Shown piece after piece: positions 1-5,746 of a DNA stretch of 8,552 nucleotides. The notes beneath the pieces were generated by a model. It was not told the origin of the DNA. It worked only from the letters and a program-made list of their open reading frames with translations, and searched no databases. The stretch is from contig JAEZKH010000470.1 of the NCBI GenBank assembly GCA_023415515.1, positions 1 through 8,552 of the forward strand, written 5' to 3'. How positions within the stretch are numbered: position 1 is the stretch's first letter; every line of letters starts with the position of its first letter. This DNA comes from Actinomycetes bacterium (lineage in GTDB: Bacteria; Actinomycetota; Actinomycetes; Mycobacteriales; Mycobacteriaceae). The position numbers were made by a program, and so were the translations under genes.

Positions 1-255
1 CGACATGGCCGCCAGCACGTTGCCGGCGAACCCGATCAGCAGCGCGGCCACCGTGAAGTCAGCGGCCCCCTTGTAGATGTCGTAGAGGATCAGCGACTTG
101 CTCGCGTAGTAGTGATACACGGTGGCCTTGTTCAGACCGACGGCGTCGGCGACGTCGTCCATCCGGGTGCCGTGGTACCCGCGCGCGGCGAACAACTTGG
201 TGGCGACGGCCAGCAGTTCCTCGCGGCGGGACAACCCGTTCGAGGTGGAAGACAT
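1..255 (-). CDS. TetR-family transcriptional regulator, N-terminal 85 residues (runs off left edge)
   Basis: This is the DNA-binding half of a TetR-type one-component regulator; the C-terminal ligand domain lies outside the window. Translation from the ATG at 255 gives 85 residues open to base 1. Residues 9-55 form the classic TetR fold: helix 1 around SRREELLAVATKLFAARGYH, the GTRMDDVADAVGL support helix, and the recognition segment NKATVYHYYASKSLIL, where YHYYASK is a family signature. From memory it closely resembles the TetR protein Rv0158 that sits beside pntB in M. tuberculosis; this cannot be checked here. No Shine-Dalgarno precedes the ATG. Two inverted repeats lie 20-61 bases upstream, so autoregulation is plausible. 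The target is unknown; the divergent 36-residue ORF is the nearest candidate. The segment after residue 65 is unusually hydrophobic (TVAALLIGFAGNVLAAM). The family call is firm; the function is inference. Confidence 0.9.
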   Translation of the reverse strand, partial: MSSTSNGLSRREELLAVATKLFAARGYHGTRMDDVADAVGLNKATVYHYYASKSLILYDIYKGAADFTVAALLIGFAGNVLAAMS

Positions 256-274
256 GGCGACTCACTAACCCTGG

Positions 275-291
275 CCCGGACCCTGTCCGGG
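275..291. promoter_or_regulatory. Perfect 7-3-7 inverted repeat upstream of the TetR gene, candidate operator
   Basis: CCCGGAC, a 3-base spacer, then GTCCGGG. The site lies 20-36 bases upstream of the TetR start, where an autorepressor would block transcription. It has no T tract and points away from any gene end, so an operator is more likely than a terminator. That TetR binds it is inference. Confidence 0.45.
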
Positions 292-316
292 GCTACCAAT
301 CAACTGGTTGGCAGTC
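291..316. promoter_or_regulatory. Degenerate 26-bp inverted repeat between TetR and the 36-residue ORF, candidate operator
   Basis: The core CCAATCAACTGGTTGG (296-311) is an imperfect dyad, and pairing continues outward to 291/316. Nine of 13 base pairs match. The size fits a TetR-family operator. It lies between the divergent starts and upstream of the candidate -10 box at 353, so one bound regulator could control both directions. Confidence 0.4.
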
Positions 317-352
317 TAGGGGTTCGGGGTGTCGCCTACCTCAACGCGGGTC

Positions 353-358
353 TAGACT
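353..358 (+). promoter_or_regulatory. Candidate -10 box for the 36-residue ORF
   Basis: TAGACT fits the mycobacterial TAnnnT pattern. It would start a transcript near 365, leaving a leader of about 33 bases that includes the ribosome site at 384-390. No convincing -35 box is seen, which is common in mycobacteria. Confidence 0.3.
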
Positions 359-397
359 TTTCCATCAGAAGCAGCCAACACGCGAGAGGGTGGGCAC

Positions 398-508
398 ATG
401 GATCCGAACCCGGACTATGACGCCAGCGACGAAGTCGAGTATGGCGCTAACTGGTTCGCGTGGATTCTGCGCGGTGTCTATCCCCCGCCGGCATATCCGC
501 CGGTCTGA
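398..508 (+). CDS. Small acidic protein, 36 residues, function unknown
   Basis: The ORF starts at ATG 398 and stops with TGA at 506-508. A purine-rich ribosome site, GAGAGGG (384-390), sits 7 bases before the ATG, and a TAGACT -10 box lies further upstream. The peptide begins with an acidic stretch (MDPNPDYDASDEVEYGA), followed by a short hydrophobic/aromatic patch (NWFAWILRGVY) and a proline-rich end (PPPAYPPV). The patch is too short for a sure transmembrane helix but could lie on a membrane or bind a partner. The gene diverges from the TetR gene, a common arrangement for a regulator and its target. M. tuberculosis has, from memory, a small annotated gene (Rv0157A) in the comparable place beside Rv0158; homology is not verified. 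The ribosome site and amphiphilic make-up argue for a real gene; the length argues for caution. Confidence 0.6.
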   Translation: MDPNPDYDASDEVEYGANWFAWILRGVYPPPAYPPV

Positions 509-534
509 CCGGTCGCACTGAGCCCAGCCGGGCT
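500..534. terminator. Paired hairpins between two convergent small ORFs
   Basis: CCGGTC-T-GACCGG (500-512) overlaps the TGA of the plus-strand small ORF. AGCCC-AGCC-GGGCT (521-534) overlaps the TAG of the minus-strand small ORF. Both sit exactly where two converging transcripts should end. Neither has a T tract. A bidirectional terminator is inferred from position and symmetry. Confidence 0.4.
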
Positions 535-682
535 ACCACGTCGGCCCGGCGAAGTACCGATCGAATCGGATGCGCTGCGCACGCAGCAGTTCCAGCTGGT
601 GGTCTTCGGGCAGCGACTCGACCGTCGTCTTCGACAGTGTCGGCGGCCGGCCCTGCAGCACCGGTTCCGGTGTCTCTTGCAT
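533..682 (-). CDS. Small hypothetical protein, 49 residues
   Basis: Reading from ATG 682 to TAG 533-535 gives a 49-residue protein beginning MQETPEPVLQGRPPTLSK and ending FDRYFAGPTW. The N-terminal part is proline-rich and probably flexible. The middle (TVESLPEDHQLELLRAQRIRF) reads as an amphipathic helix, and the end is aromatic. No signal peptide or membrane segment is present and no family is recognised. Third codon positions are almost all G or C, as in neighbouring genes, while the overlapping frames give unnatural Arg/Cys-rich translations. An in-frame TAG lies 16 codons upstream with no other ATG or GTG between, so this is the only normal start. No clear Shine-Dalgarno is seen, which could mean a leaderless or weakly translated gene. 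It converges on the 36-residue ORF and follows the coiled-coil gene in the same direction, 131 bases away. Confidence 0.55.
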   Translation of the reverse strand: MQETPEPVLQGRPPTLSKTTVESLPEDHQLELLRAQRIRFDRYFAGPTW

Positions 683-716
683 GACACCATCGTTTCGGGT
701 CTCGGCCGGGTCGGCG

Positions 717-734
717 CGAGTAGTCGACTACCCG
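717..734. promoter_or_regulatory. 12-bp perfect palindrome upstream of the 49-residue ORF
   Basis: GTAGTCGACTAC (720-731) is a perfect 12-bp palindrome. One mismatched pair outward, two more pairs match, extending it to 717-734. It lies 38-49 bases upstream of the 49-residue ORF's start and beyond the hairpin ending the coiled-coil gene, so it is placed as an operator. The binding protein is unknown. Confidence 0.4.
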
Positions 735-759
735 ACTCAGCACGCAGTTGGATACAAGG

Positions 760-804
760 CAGTACCGCGCTGCAGGGAATACGCCGACCCCGAGCGCGGC
801 ACTG
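760..804 (-). terminator. Terminator hairpin after the coiled-coil membrane protein gene
   Basis: Arms 760-771 and 793-804 pair at 11 of 12 positions, with a GC-rich CCGCGCT/AGCGCGG core and a 21-base loop. The hairpin starts 9 bases beyond the stop codon of the minus-strand gene at 814. There is no T tract, as is usual for mycobacterial terminators. Confidence 0.5.
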
Positions 805-813
805 GGCCTTGAG

Positions 814-1323
814 TCACCTGCGCTGAGCGTCGTGCCTGGCCGCCTCGCGAGCCTCGACCTGTTGCGTTGGCGCCTCCTGGGCGACATCGTGACGGCCGTC
901 GCCGTACTTGCCTGCGTCCGCCCGGACGTCGGCCTGGTCGGTGGCGCGGTCTGCGTCGTCGCGGTCGTCGCGCACCTTCGTCTTCGGGTCGATGCGGTCG
1001 GCGTGCCTGCGCCGCTCCTCGATCTCCTCGCGGGTCTCGGCGACCGCACCCCGATGGCGATCGGCCTGCTCCTTGAGCCTGGCCGCCTCGGCGGCCTTGG
1101 CCTCGGCCTCGGCCTCGGCGGCGCGAGCGCGCGCTGCGGTCTCGTCGGCCAGCGCCTCGCGCTGCTGCACCTTCGCGGAATGTGTGGTCAGGTCCTCGCG
1201 GATGCGCTGTGCCTCGATGTGCCTGCGCTGGTTGCGCCTGCTGCGCGCCGCGAACAGCAACGCGGCGATGATGATGACGGCGATGACGGCGACAACGATC
1301 CAGACGACAGCGTTGCTCTCCAT
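814..1323 (-). CDS. Membrane-anchored coiled-coil protein, 169 residues
   Basis: No named family is recognised. A short N-terminus (MESNAV) leads straight into one strongly hydrophobic helix at residues 6-26 (VVWIVVAVIAVIIIAALLFA), followed by a basic stop-transfer patch (ARSRRNQRR). This suggests a single anchor with the C-terminus in the cytoplasm. Residues 33-115 are rich in Ala, Glu and Arg with heptad-like spacing (TAARARAAEAEAEAKAAEAARLKEQADRH in two parts: 62-79 and 80-90), a likely long coiled coil. Residues 116-169 are charged, Asp/Arg/Ala-rich and probably disordered. The ATG at 1323 is preferred over an upstream in-frame ATG at 1446 because GAAGGGA lies 6 bases before it and the upstream 41 codons look non-coding. 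A scaffold or envelope-stress role is conceivable, but nothing in the sequence proves it. Confidence 0.75.
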   Translation of the reverse strand: MESNAVVWIVVAVIAVIIIAALLFAARSRRNQRRHIEAQRIREDLTTHSAKVQQREALADETAARARAAEAEAEAKAAEAARLKEQADRHRGAVAETREEIEERRRHADRIDPKTKVRDDRDDADRATDQADVRADAGKYGDGRHDVAQEAPTQQVEAREAARHDAQRR

Positions 1324-1361
1324 GGCGGTTCCCTTCGTCGGAGAATGTTCGGGTGGTCGTT

Positions 1362-1387
1362 GACGCACCCGCCAATTCCGGGTTCCC
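1362..1387 (-). promoter_or_regulatory. Possible ECF-sigma promoter for the coiled-coil membrane protein
   Basis: On the minus strand GGGAACC (1387-1381) is followed after 15 bases by CGTC (1365-1362). This is close to the GGAAC ... CGTT pattern of mycobacterial stress sigma factors such as SigE and SigH; the last base differs. The geometry gives a start near 1353 and a leader of about 30 bases that contains the ribosome site. The sigma assignment is inference. Confidence 0.3.
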
Positions 1388-1428
1388 GTCGACCCCACCG
1401 CCGAAACAACGCCCCGATCGCCGGCTCT

Positions 1429-1434
1429 TACACT
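1429..1434 (+). promoter_or_regulatory. Candidate -10 box of the pntAB operon
   Basis: TACACT matches TAnnnT and would start a transcript near 1441, about 87 bases before pntA. No good -35 box is visible. It is the best candidate seen in the interval between the divergent genes (1324-1527). Confidence 0.3.
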
Positions 1435-1445
1435 GACGTATTCCA

Positions 1446-1461
1446 CTCGTCCAACGACGAG
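1446..1461. promoter_or_regulatory. Perfect 6-4-6 inverted repeat in the pntA leader
   Basis: CTCGTC-CAAC-GACGAG lies just downstream of the candidate -10 box, where it could act as an operator or as an early RNA hairpin. It does not match the two repeats near the TetR gene, so it gives no support for TetR control of pnt. Confidence 0.3.
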
Positions 1462-1527
1462 CCGCGCCGGGGCGCCTTCTCACGCTTCGACCGGACCGTG
1501 ACACGAACCTAGATCGGATCGAAATCG

Positions 1528-3060
1528 ATGATCATCGGGATTCCGAGAGAGTCGCTGCCCGGGGAGACACGGGTCGCCGCGACACCGCAGACCGTCGGCC
1601 AGCTGATCAAGCTCGGCTATGAGGTAGTGGTCGAGTCGGGGGCGGGTGCAGCGTCGAGTTTCTCCGACGAGGCGTTCAGCGAGGCCGGTGCCGGCGTCGG
1701 GTCCGCCGAGCAGGTCTGGGCCGCCGATGTGGTGCTCAAGGTCAACGCGCCCGATGACGGGGAGATCGCCGCCCTGCGCGACGGCGCAACGCTGATCGGC
1801 CTCATCTCCCCCGCGCTCAAGCCGGAACTCGTCGAGAAGCTCGCCGCCAGACCGATCACGGTGCTGGCCATGGACGCCGTCCCGCGGATCTCGCGGGCCC
1901 AGTCGCTCGACGTGCTGTCCTCGATGGCCAACATCGCCGGATACCGCGCCGTCGTCGAGGCGGCCCACGAGTTCGGCCGGTTCTTCACCGGGCAGGTGAC
2001 CGCGGCGGGCAAGGTGCCCCCCGCCAAGGTGCTCGTTGTCGGCGCGGGCGTGGCCGGGCTCGCGGCGATCGGCGCCGCAGGCAGCCGCGGCGCCGTCGTC
2101 CGCGCCACCGACCCCCGCCCAGAAGTCGCGGATCAAGTCAAATCGCTTGGCGGCGAATACCTTTCGATCGAATCCCCAGAAGCCGAAGTGTCGGCCACCG
2201 GCTACGCCAAGGAGATGGGCGACGACTACAAGGCACGCGAGGCGCAGCTTTACGCCGAACAGGCGAAAGACGTCGACATCATCATCACCACCGCACTGAT
2301 CCCCGGCCGCCCCGCGCCGCGCATCATCACCGCCGACATGGTGGCGTCGATGAAACCCGGCAGCGTCATCGTCGACATGGCCGCGGCCAACGGCGGCAAC
2401 GTCGAGGGCACCGTCAAGGACCAGGCGATCGTCACCGACAACGGCGTGAAGATCATCGGCTACACCGACCTCGCCGGCAGGTTGCCCGCGACGGCCTCCC
2501 AGCTGTATGCCACCAACCTGGTGAACCTCTTGAAACTTCTCACGCCGGAAAAGGACGGCAAGCTGACGCTGGACTGGGACGACGTGGTGCAGCGCTCGGT
2601 CACCGTGGTGCGCGACGGCGAGACGACATGGCCGCCGCCGCCCGTCCAGGTGTCAGCCGCACCGGCCGTCGCCGCGGCCGCGCCGGTCGCGGAGCAGCAG
2701 CCCAAGAAGCCGATGACAACGGGGCGCAGACTGGGGCTGACGTTCGCGGCCGCGGCGGTGCTGTTCGCACTCATCGCGCTCTCCCCGTCGGCGCTGCAGA
2801 TGCACCTGACGGTGTTCGCGCTGGCGATCGTCATCGGCTACTACGTGATCGGCAACGTGCACCATGCGCTGCACACCCCGTTGATGTCGGTGACCAACGC
2901 GATCTCGGGGATCATCGTCGTCGGCGCGCTGCTGCAGATCGGGCACGGCGACATCGTCATCACCACCCTGGCCACCCTGGCGACGCTGCTCGCCAGCATC
3001 AACGTCTTCGGCGGCTTCGCCGTCACCCGCCGCATGCTGGCCATGTTCTCGAGGAGCTAG
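1528..3060 (+). CDS. pntA: NAD(P) transhydrogenase, alpha subunit (single-chain form)
   Basis: PntA carries the NAD(H)-binding domain I and part of the membrane domain of the proton-translocating transhydrogenase, which moves hydride between NADH and NADP+ while protons cross the inner membrane. The 510 residues equal the length of E. coli PntA, and remembered similarity runs end to end. The N-terminus MIIGIPRESLPGETRVA is typical. The loop SRAQSLD (122-128) holds the Arg, Gln and Asp that contact NAD near the hydride site. GAGVAGL (172-178) is the Rossmann nucleotide loop, and GYAKEMGDDYK (225-235) is the mobile loop. An Ala/Pro linker (375-395) leads to about four membrane helices in 403-505, including HALHTPLMSVTNAISG (446-461). 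The ATG at 1528 starts exactly where the family starts, although the ribosome site is weak. It heads an operon with pntB 3 bases downstream. M. tuberculosis, from memory, splits this subunit into pntAa and pntAb; here it is fused. Confidence 0.97.
   Translation: MIIGIPRESLPGETRVAATPQTVGQLIKLGYEVVVESGAGAASSFSDEAFSEAGAGVGSAEQVWAADVVLKVNAPDDGEIAALRDGATLIGLISPALKPELVEKLAARPITVLAMDAVPRISRAQSLDVLSSMANIAGYRAVVEAAHEFGRFFTGQVTAAGKVPPAKVLVVGAGVAGLAAIGAAGSRGAVVRATDPRPEVADQVKSLGGEYLSIESPEAEVSATGYAKEMGDDYKAREAQLYAEQAKDVDIIITTALIPGRPAPRIITADMVASMKPGSVIVDMAAANGGNVEGTVKDQAIVTDNGVKIIGYTDLAGRLPATASQLYATNLVNLLKLLTPEKDGKLTLDWDDVVQRSVTVVRDGETTWPPPPVQVSAAPAVAAAAPVAEQQPKKPMTTGRRLGLTFAAAAVLFALIALSPSALQMHLTVFALAIVIGYYVIGNVHHALHTPLMSVTNAISGIIVVGALLQIGHGDIVITTLATLATLLASINVFGGFAVTRRMLAMFSRS
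3051..3056 (+). promoter_or_regulatory. Ribosome-binding site deciding the pntB GTG start
   Basis: GAGGAG lies inside the last codons of pntA, 7 bases before the GTG at 3064. This strong site fixes the GTG as the pntB start and implies coupled translation of the two subunits. Confidence 0.75.
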
Positions 3061-3063
3061 ACA

Positions 3064-4512
3064 GTGACCGCCGAAATCAACACAGCAACCACCGCGACCG
3101 CGGCGTACGTCGTCGCGGCCATTCTGTTCATCCTTGCGCTGGCCGGCCTGTCCAAGCACGAAACATCCAGAGCGGGAAACACTTTCGGCATCGCGGGTAT
3201 GGCCATCGCGCTGGTCGCGACGATCGCGCTTGCTCTCGACCGCCGTATCGAACCCCTCGGCCTCGCGCTACTGGTCGGGGCCATGGCCATCGGCGCGGCG
3301 ATCGGTCTGTGGCGCGCCAAGGTCGTCGAGATGACCGGCATGCCAGAACTGATCGCGCTGCTGCACTCGTTCGTCGGCCTCGCCGCCGTACTGGTCGGCT
3401 GGAACGGCTACCTGCACGTCGAAGGAGACCTCGCCGGATCCGAGGCTGCGCTGCTGAGCGGCGAGGGCATGCTCGGCATCCACTCGGCCGAGGTCGTCAT
3501 CGGCGTCTTCATCGGCGCGGTGACGTTCACGGGCTCGATCGTCGCCAACCTCAAGCTGTCGGCACGGATGAAGTCGGCGCCGATGATGTTGCCCGGCAAG
3601 AACTTCCTCAACGTGGGGGCGCTCGTGGTGTTCGGCGCGCTCACGGTCTGGTTCGTGATCGATCCCCAGCTGTGGCTGCTTGCGGTGGTCACCGCGCTGG
3701 CGCTGCTGCTTGGCTGGCACCTGGTGGCCTCGATCGGCGGCGGTGACATGCCGGTGGTGGTGTCGATGCTCAACAGCTACTCCGGGTGGGCCGCAGCGGC
3801 GTCGGGCTTCCTGCTCGGCAACGACCTGCTGATCATCACTGGCGCGCTGGTCGGGTCGTCGGGTGCCTACCTGTCCTACATCATGTGCAAGGCGATGAAC
3901 CGGTCGTTCATCTCGGTCATCGCGGGCGGTTTCGGCATCGAGGCCGGACCAGCGGGCGACAAGGACTACGGCGAGCACCGCGAGATCGACGCCGAAGGCG
4001 CGGCCGACCTGCTCGCCTCGGCCCACTCGGTGATCATCACGCCCGGCTACGGCATGGCGGTGGCCCAGGCCCAGTACGGTGTGGCCGACCTGACCCGCAA
4101 GCTGCGCGACCGCGGCATCGACGTGCGGTTCGGCATCCACCCCGTCGCAGGACGCCTACCGGGCCACATGAACGTGCTGCTGGCAGAGGCGAAGGTGCCC
4201 TACGACATCGTGCTGGAGATGGACGAGATCAACGACGACTTCGATGCCACCGATGTCGTGCTCGTCATCGGCGCCAACGACACCGTCAACCCGGCGGCGT
4301 CGGAGGACCCCGGCAGCCCGATCGCGGGCATGCCGGTGCTGACCGTCTGGAACGCCGCCAACGTGATCGTGTTCAAGCGCTCGATGGCGTCGGGCTACGC
4401 CGGGGTGCAGAACCCGCTGTTCTTCCGGGAGAACACCCAGATGCTGTTCGGGGACGCCAAGGACCGTGTGGACGCGATCAACGCCGCACTGTCGGTCACC
4501 GAGCCCGTCTGA
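3064..4512 (+). CDS. pntB: NAD(P) transhydrogenase, beta subunit
   Basis: PntB supplies the rest of the membrane channel and the NADP(H)-binding domain III, completing the transhydrogenase with PntA. It has 482 residues against about 462 in E. coli; the extra length is in the N-terminus and the loop near residues 118-138. The N-terminal half is a bundle of hydrophobic helices with the signatures AGLSKHETSRAGN (27-39) and MPELIALLHSFVGLAAVLVG (93-112). His101 is the equivalent of the proton-channel His91 of E. coli. MLNSYSGWAAA (235-245) contains the conserved channel Asn237. Domain III begins near 310; GYGMAVAQAQ (328-337), GRLPGHMNVLLAEAKVPYD (363-381), GANDTVNP (403-410) and KRSMASGYAGVQNPLF (438-453) form the NADP site. 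All key residues seen are intact, so the enzyme should be active. Translation starts at GTG 3064 behind a strong ribosome site. Confidence 0.97.
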   Translation: MTAEINTATTATAAYVVAAILFILALAGLSKHETSRAGNTFGIAGMAIALVATIALALDRRIEPLGLALLVGAMAIGAAIGLWRAKVVEMTGMPELIALLHSFVGLAAVLVGWNGYLHVEGDLAGSEAALLSGEGMLGIHSAEVVIGVFIGAVTFTGSIVANLKLSARMKSAPMMLPGKNFLNVGALVVFGALTVWFVIDPQLWLLAVVTALALLLGWHLVASIGGGDMPVVVSMLNSYSGWAAAASGFLLGNDLLIITGALVGSSGAYLSYIMCKAMNRSFISVIAGGFGIEAGPAGDKDYGEHREIDAEGAADLLASAHSVIITPGYGMAVAQAQYGVADLTRKLRDRGIDVRFGIHPVAGRLPGHMNVLLAEAKVPYDIVLEMDEINDDFDATDVVLVIGANDTVNPAASEDPGSPIAGMPVLTVWNAANVIVFKRSMASGYAGVQNPLFFRENTQMLFGDAKDRVDAINAALSVTEPV

Positions 4513-4517
4513 CGGCC

Positions 4518-5669
4518 ATGCCCGTCGACCGTCTGCTGCCGTCCGACGAGGCCGTCGAACTGATCGCGCTCACTCGAGACATCTGCGACAAGGTGCTCGA
4601 CCCCATCGTCGATGCGCACGAGAAGGCCGAGACCTATCCCGCCGGGGTGTTCGCCCAACTCGGGGCGGCCGGGTTGTTGAGCCTGCCGCAGCCGGCGGAA
4701 TGGGGCGGCGGCGGCCAACCGTACGAGGTGTACCTGCAGGTACTCGAGGAGATCGCGGCGCGCTGGGCGGCCGTCGCGGTCGCGGTCAGCGTGCACAGCC
4801 TTTCGTCGCATCCGCTGCTGGTGTACGGCAACGACGAGCAGAAACGGCGCTGGTTGCCCGGGATGCTGTCGGGTGAGCAGATCGGCGCCTACAGCCTGTC
4901 CGAACCACAGGCCGGCTCCGACGCCGCGGCCCTGCGGTGCGCGGCTGAACCGGTCGGGGGCGAGCCGCCGACCGGCTATGTCATCAACGGCTCGAAGTCG
5001 TGGATCACCCACGGCGGGATCGCCGATTTCTACACGTTGTTCGCGCGCACCGGCGAGGGTTCGCGGGGCATCTCGTGCTTCTTGATCCCGGGCGACCTCC
5101 CGGGGCTGAGCTTCGGCAAGCCAGAAGAGAAGATGGGGCTGCACGCCGTGCCCACCACGTCGGCGTTCTACGACGACGCCGCGGTGGACGCCGACCGACG
5201 GATCGGTGAACAGGGGCAGGGTCTGCAGATCGCGTTCAGCGCGCTGGATTCCGGGCGGCTGGGCATCGCCGCCGTCGCGGTCGGGTTGGCGCAGGCCGCG
5301 CTCGACGACGCGACCGCCTACGCGAACGAGCGGACGACGTTCGGCCGCAAGATCATCGACCACCAGGGCCTCGGCTTCGTGCTCGCAGACATGGCGGCGG
5401 CCGTCGCGAGTGCGCGGGCGACGTATCTCGATGCCGCGCGCAGGCGCGATCTCGGCAGACCGTACTCGACGCAGGCCAGCGTCGCGAAGCTGACCGCCAC
5501 CGACGCGGCGATGAAGGTGACCACCGACGCGGTGCAGGTGCTGGGCGGTGTCGGCTACACCCGCGACTTCCGCGTCGAGCGATACATGCGTGAAGCGAAG
5601 ATCACCCAGATTTTCGAGGGCACCAACCAGATCCAGCGACTCGTCATCGCCAGGGGGCTGACGTCTTGA
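4518..5669 (+). CDS. Acyl-CoA dehydrogenase, FadE-like
   Basis: This flavoenzyme introduces the alpha-beta double bond into an acyl-CoA, passing electrons through FAD to an electron-transfer flavoprotein in the cytoplasm. The 383 residues match the family length. In order: an N-terminal helical domain; the FAD/substrate signature AYSLSEPQAGSDAA (124-137); the beta domain with KSWITHGG (160-167); RTTFGRKI (272-279), which contacts FAD; and VLGGVGYTRDFRVERYMREA (341-360). Glu367 in IFEGTNQIQR is at the catalytic-base position of the short-chain/butyryl-type subgroup, suggesting short or branched substrates; the exact one cannot be read. The ATG is 5 bases after the pntB stop with no clear ribosome site, so translation is probably coupled. 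Co-transcription with pntAB hints at linked redox needs. M. tuberculosis has fadE2 next to pnt in opposite orientation, from memory; orthology is not claimed. Confidence 0.93.
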   Translation: MPVDRLLPSDEAVELIALTRDICDKVLDPIVDAHEKAETYPAGVFAQLGAAGLLSLPQPAEWGGGGQPYEVYLQVLEEIAARWAAVAVAVSVHSLSSHPLLVYGNDEQKRRWLPGMLSGEQIGAYSLSEPQAGSDAAALRCAAEPVGGEPPTGYVINGSKSWITHGGIADFYTLFARTGEGSRGISCFLIPGDLPGLSFGKPEEKMGLHAVPTTSAFYDDAAVDADRRIGEQGQGLQIAFSALDSGRLGIAAVAVGLAQAALDDATAYANERTTFGRKIIDHQGLGFVLADMAAAVASARATYLDAARRRDLGRPYSTQASVAKLTATDAAMKVTTDAVQVLGGVGYTRDFRVERYMREAKITQIFEGTNQIQRLVIARGLTS

Positions 5670-5678
5670 CCCGCGTCT

Positions 5679-5746
5679 CCCCGTGAGCAGACGCAAAGGT
5701 ACCCAAACGCCCAGGGAAGTCGGGGCGTTTACGTCTGTTCGGCGGG
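5679..5746. terminator. Nested palindrome, bidirectional terminator between fadE-like gene and sensor kinase
   Basis: An inner stem AAACGCCC (5705-5712) pairs with GGGCGTTT (5723-5730). Outer arms 5679-5697 and 5728-5746 also match (14 of 19 positions; core CAGACG/CGTCTG); because the AAA/TTT edges are shared, the two stems partly compete. The right arm includes the stop codon and last residues of the sensor kinase gene. The left arm contains GTGAGCAGACGCAAA, a string I recall as recurrent at gene ends in mycobacteria; not verified. Convergent genes on both sides make a two-way terminator the natural reading. Confidence 0.55.

Noticed and set aside
447..1512. Long overlapping ORFs on both strands (for example 447-1049 minus, 748-1512 plus, 737-1504 minus).
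   Set aside because: Their translations are Arg/Gly/Ala-rich shadows of the coiled-coil gene and the 49-residue ORF. They lack ribosome sites and family features.
2628..4140. Antisense or shifted ORFs of 120-370 residues inside pntA and pntB.
   Set aside because: High-GC coding DNA leaves other frames open. The peptides are low-complexity Arg/His/Asp-rich and lie over two certain genes.
3786..5669. A 627-residue ORF that would fuse pntB-frame DNA to the dehydrogenase.
   Set aside because: The part before 4518 is a shifted-frame reading of pntB with no known domain. The dehydrogenase family starts at the ATG 4518.
4395..5696. A 433-residue minus-strand ORF opposite the acyl-CoA dehydrogenase.
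   Set aside because: It is the mirror of a complete, motif-bearing dehydrogenase, and its peptide has no recognisable domain.
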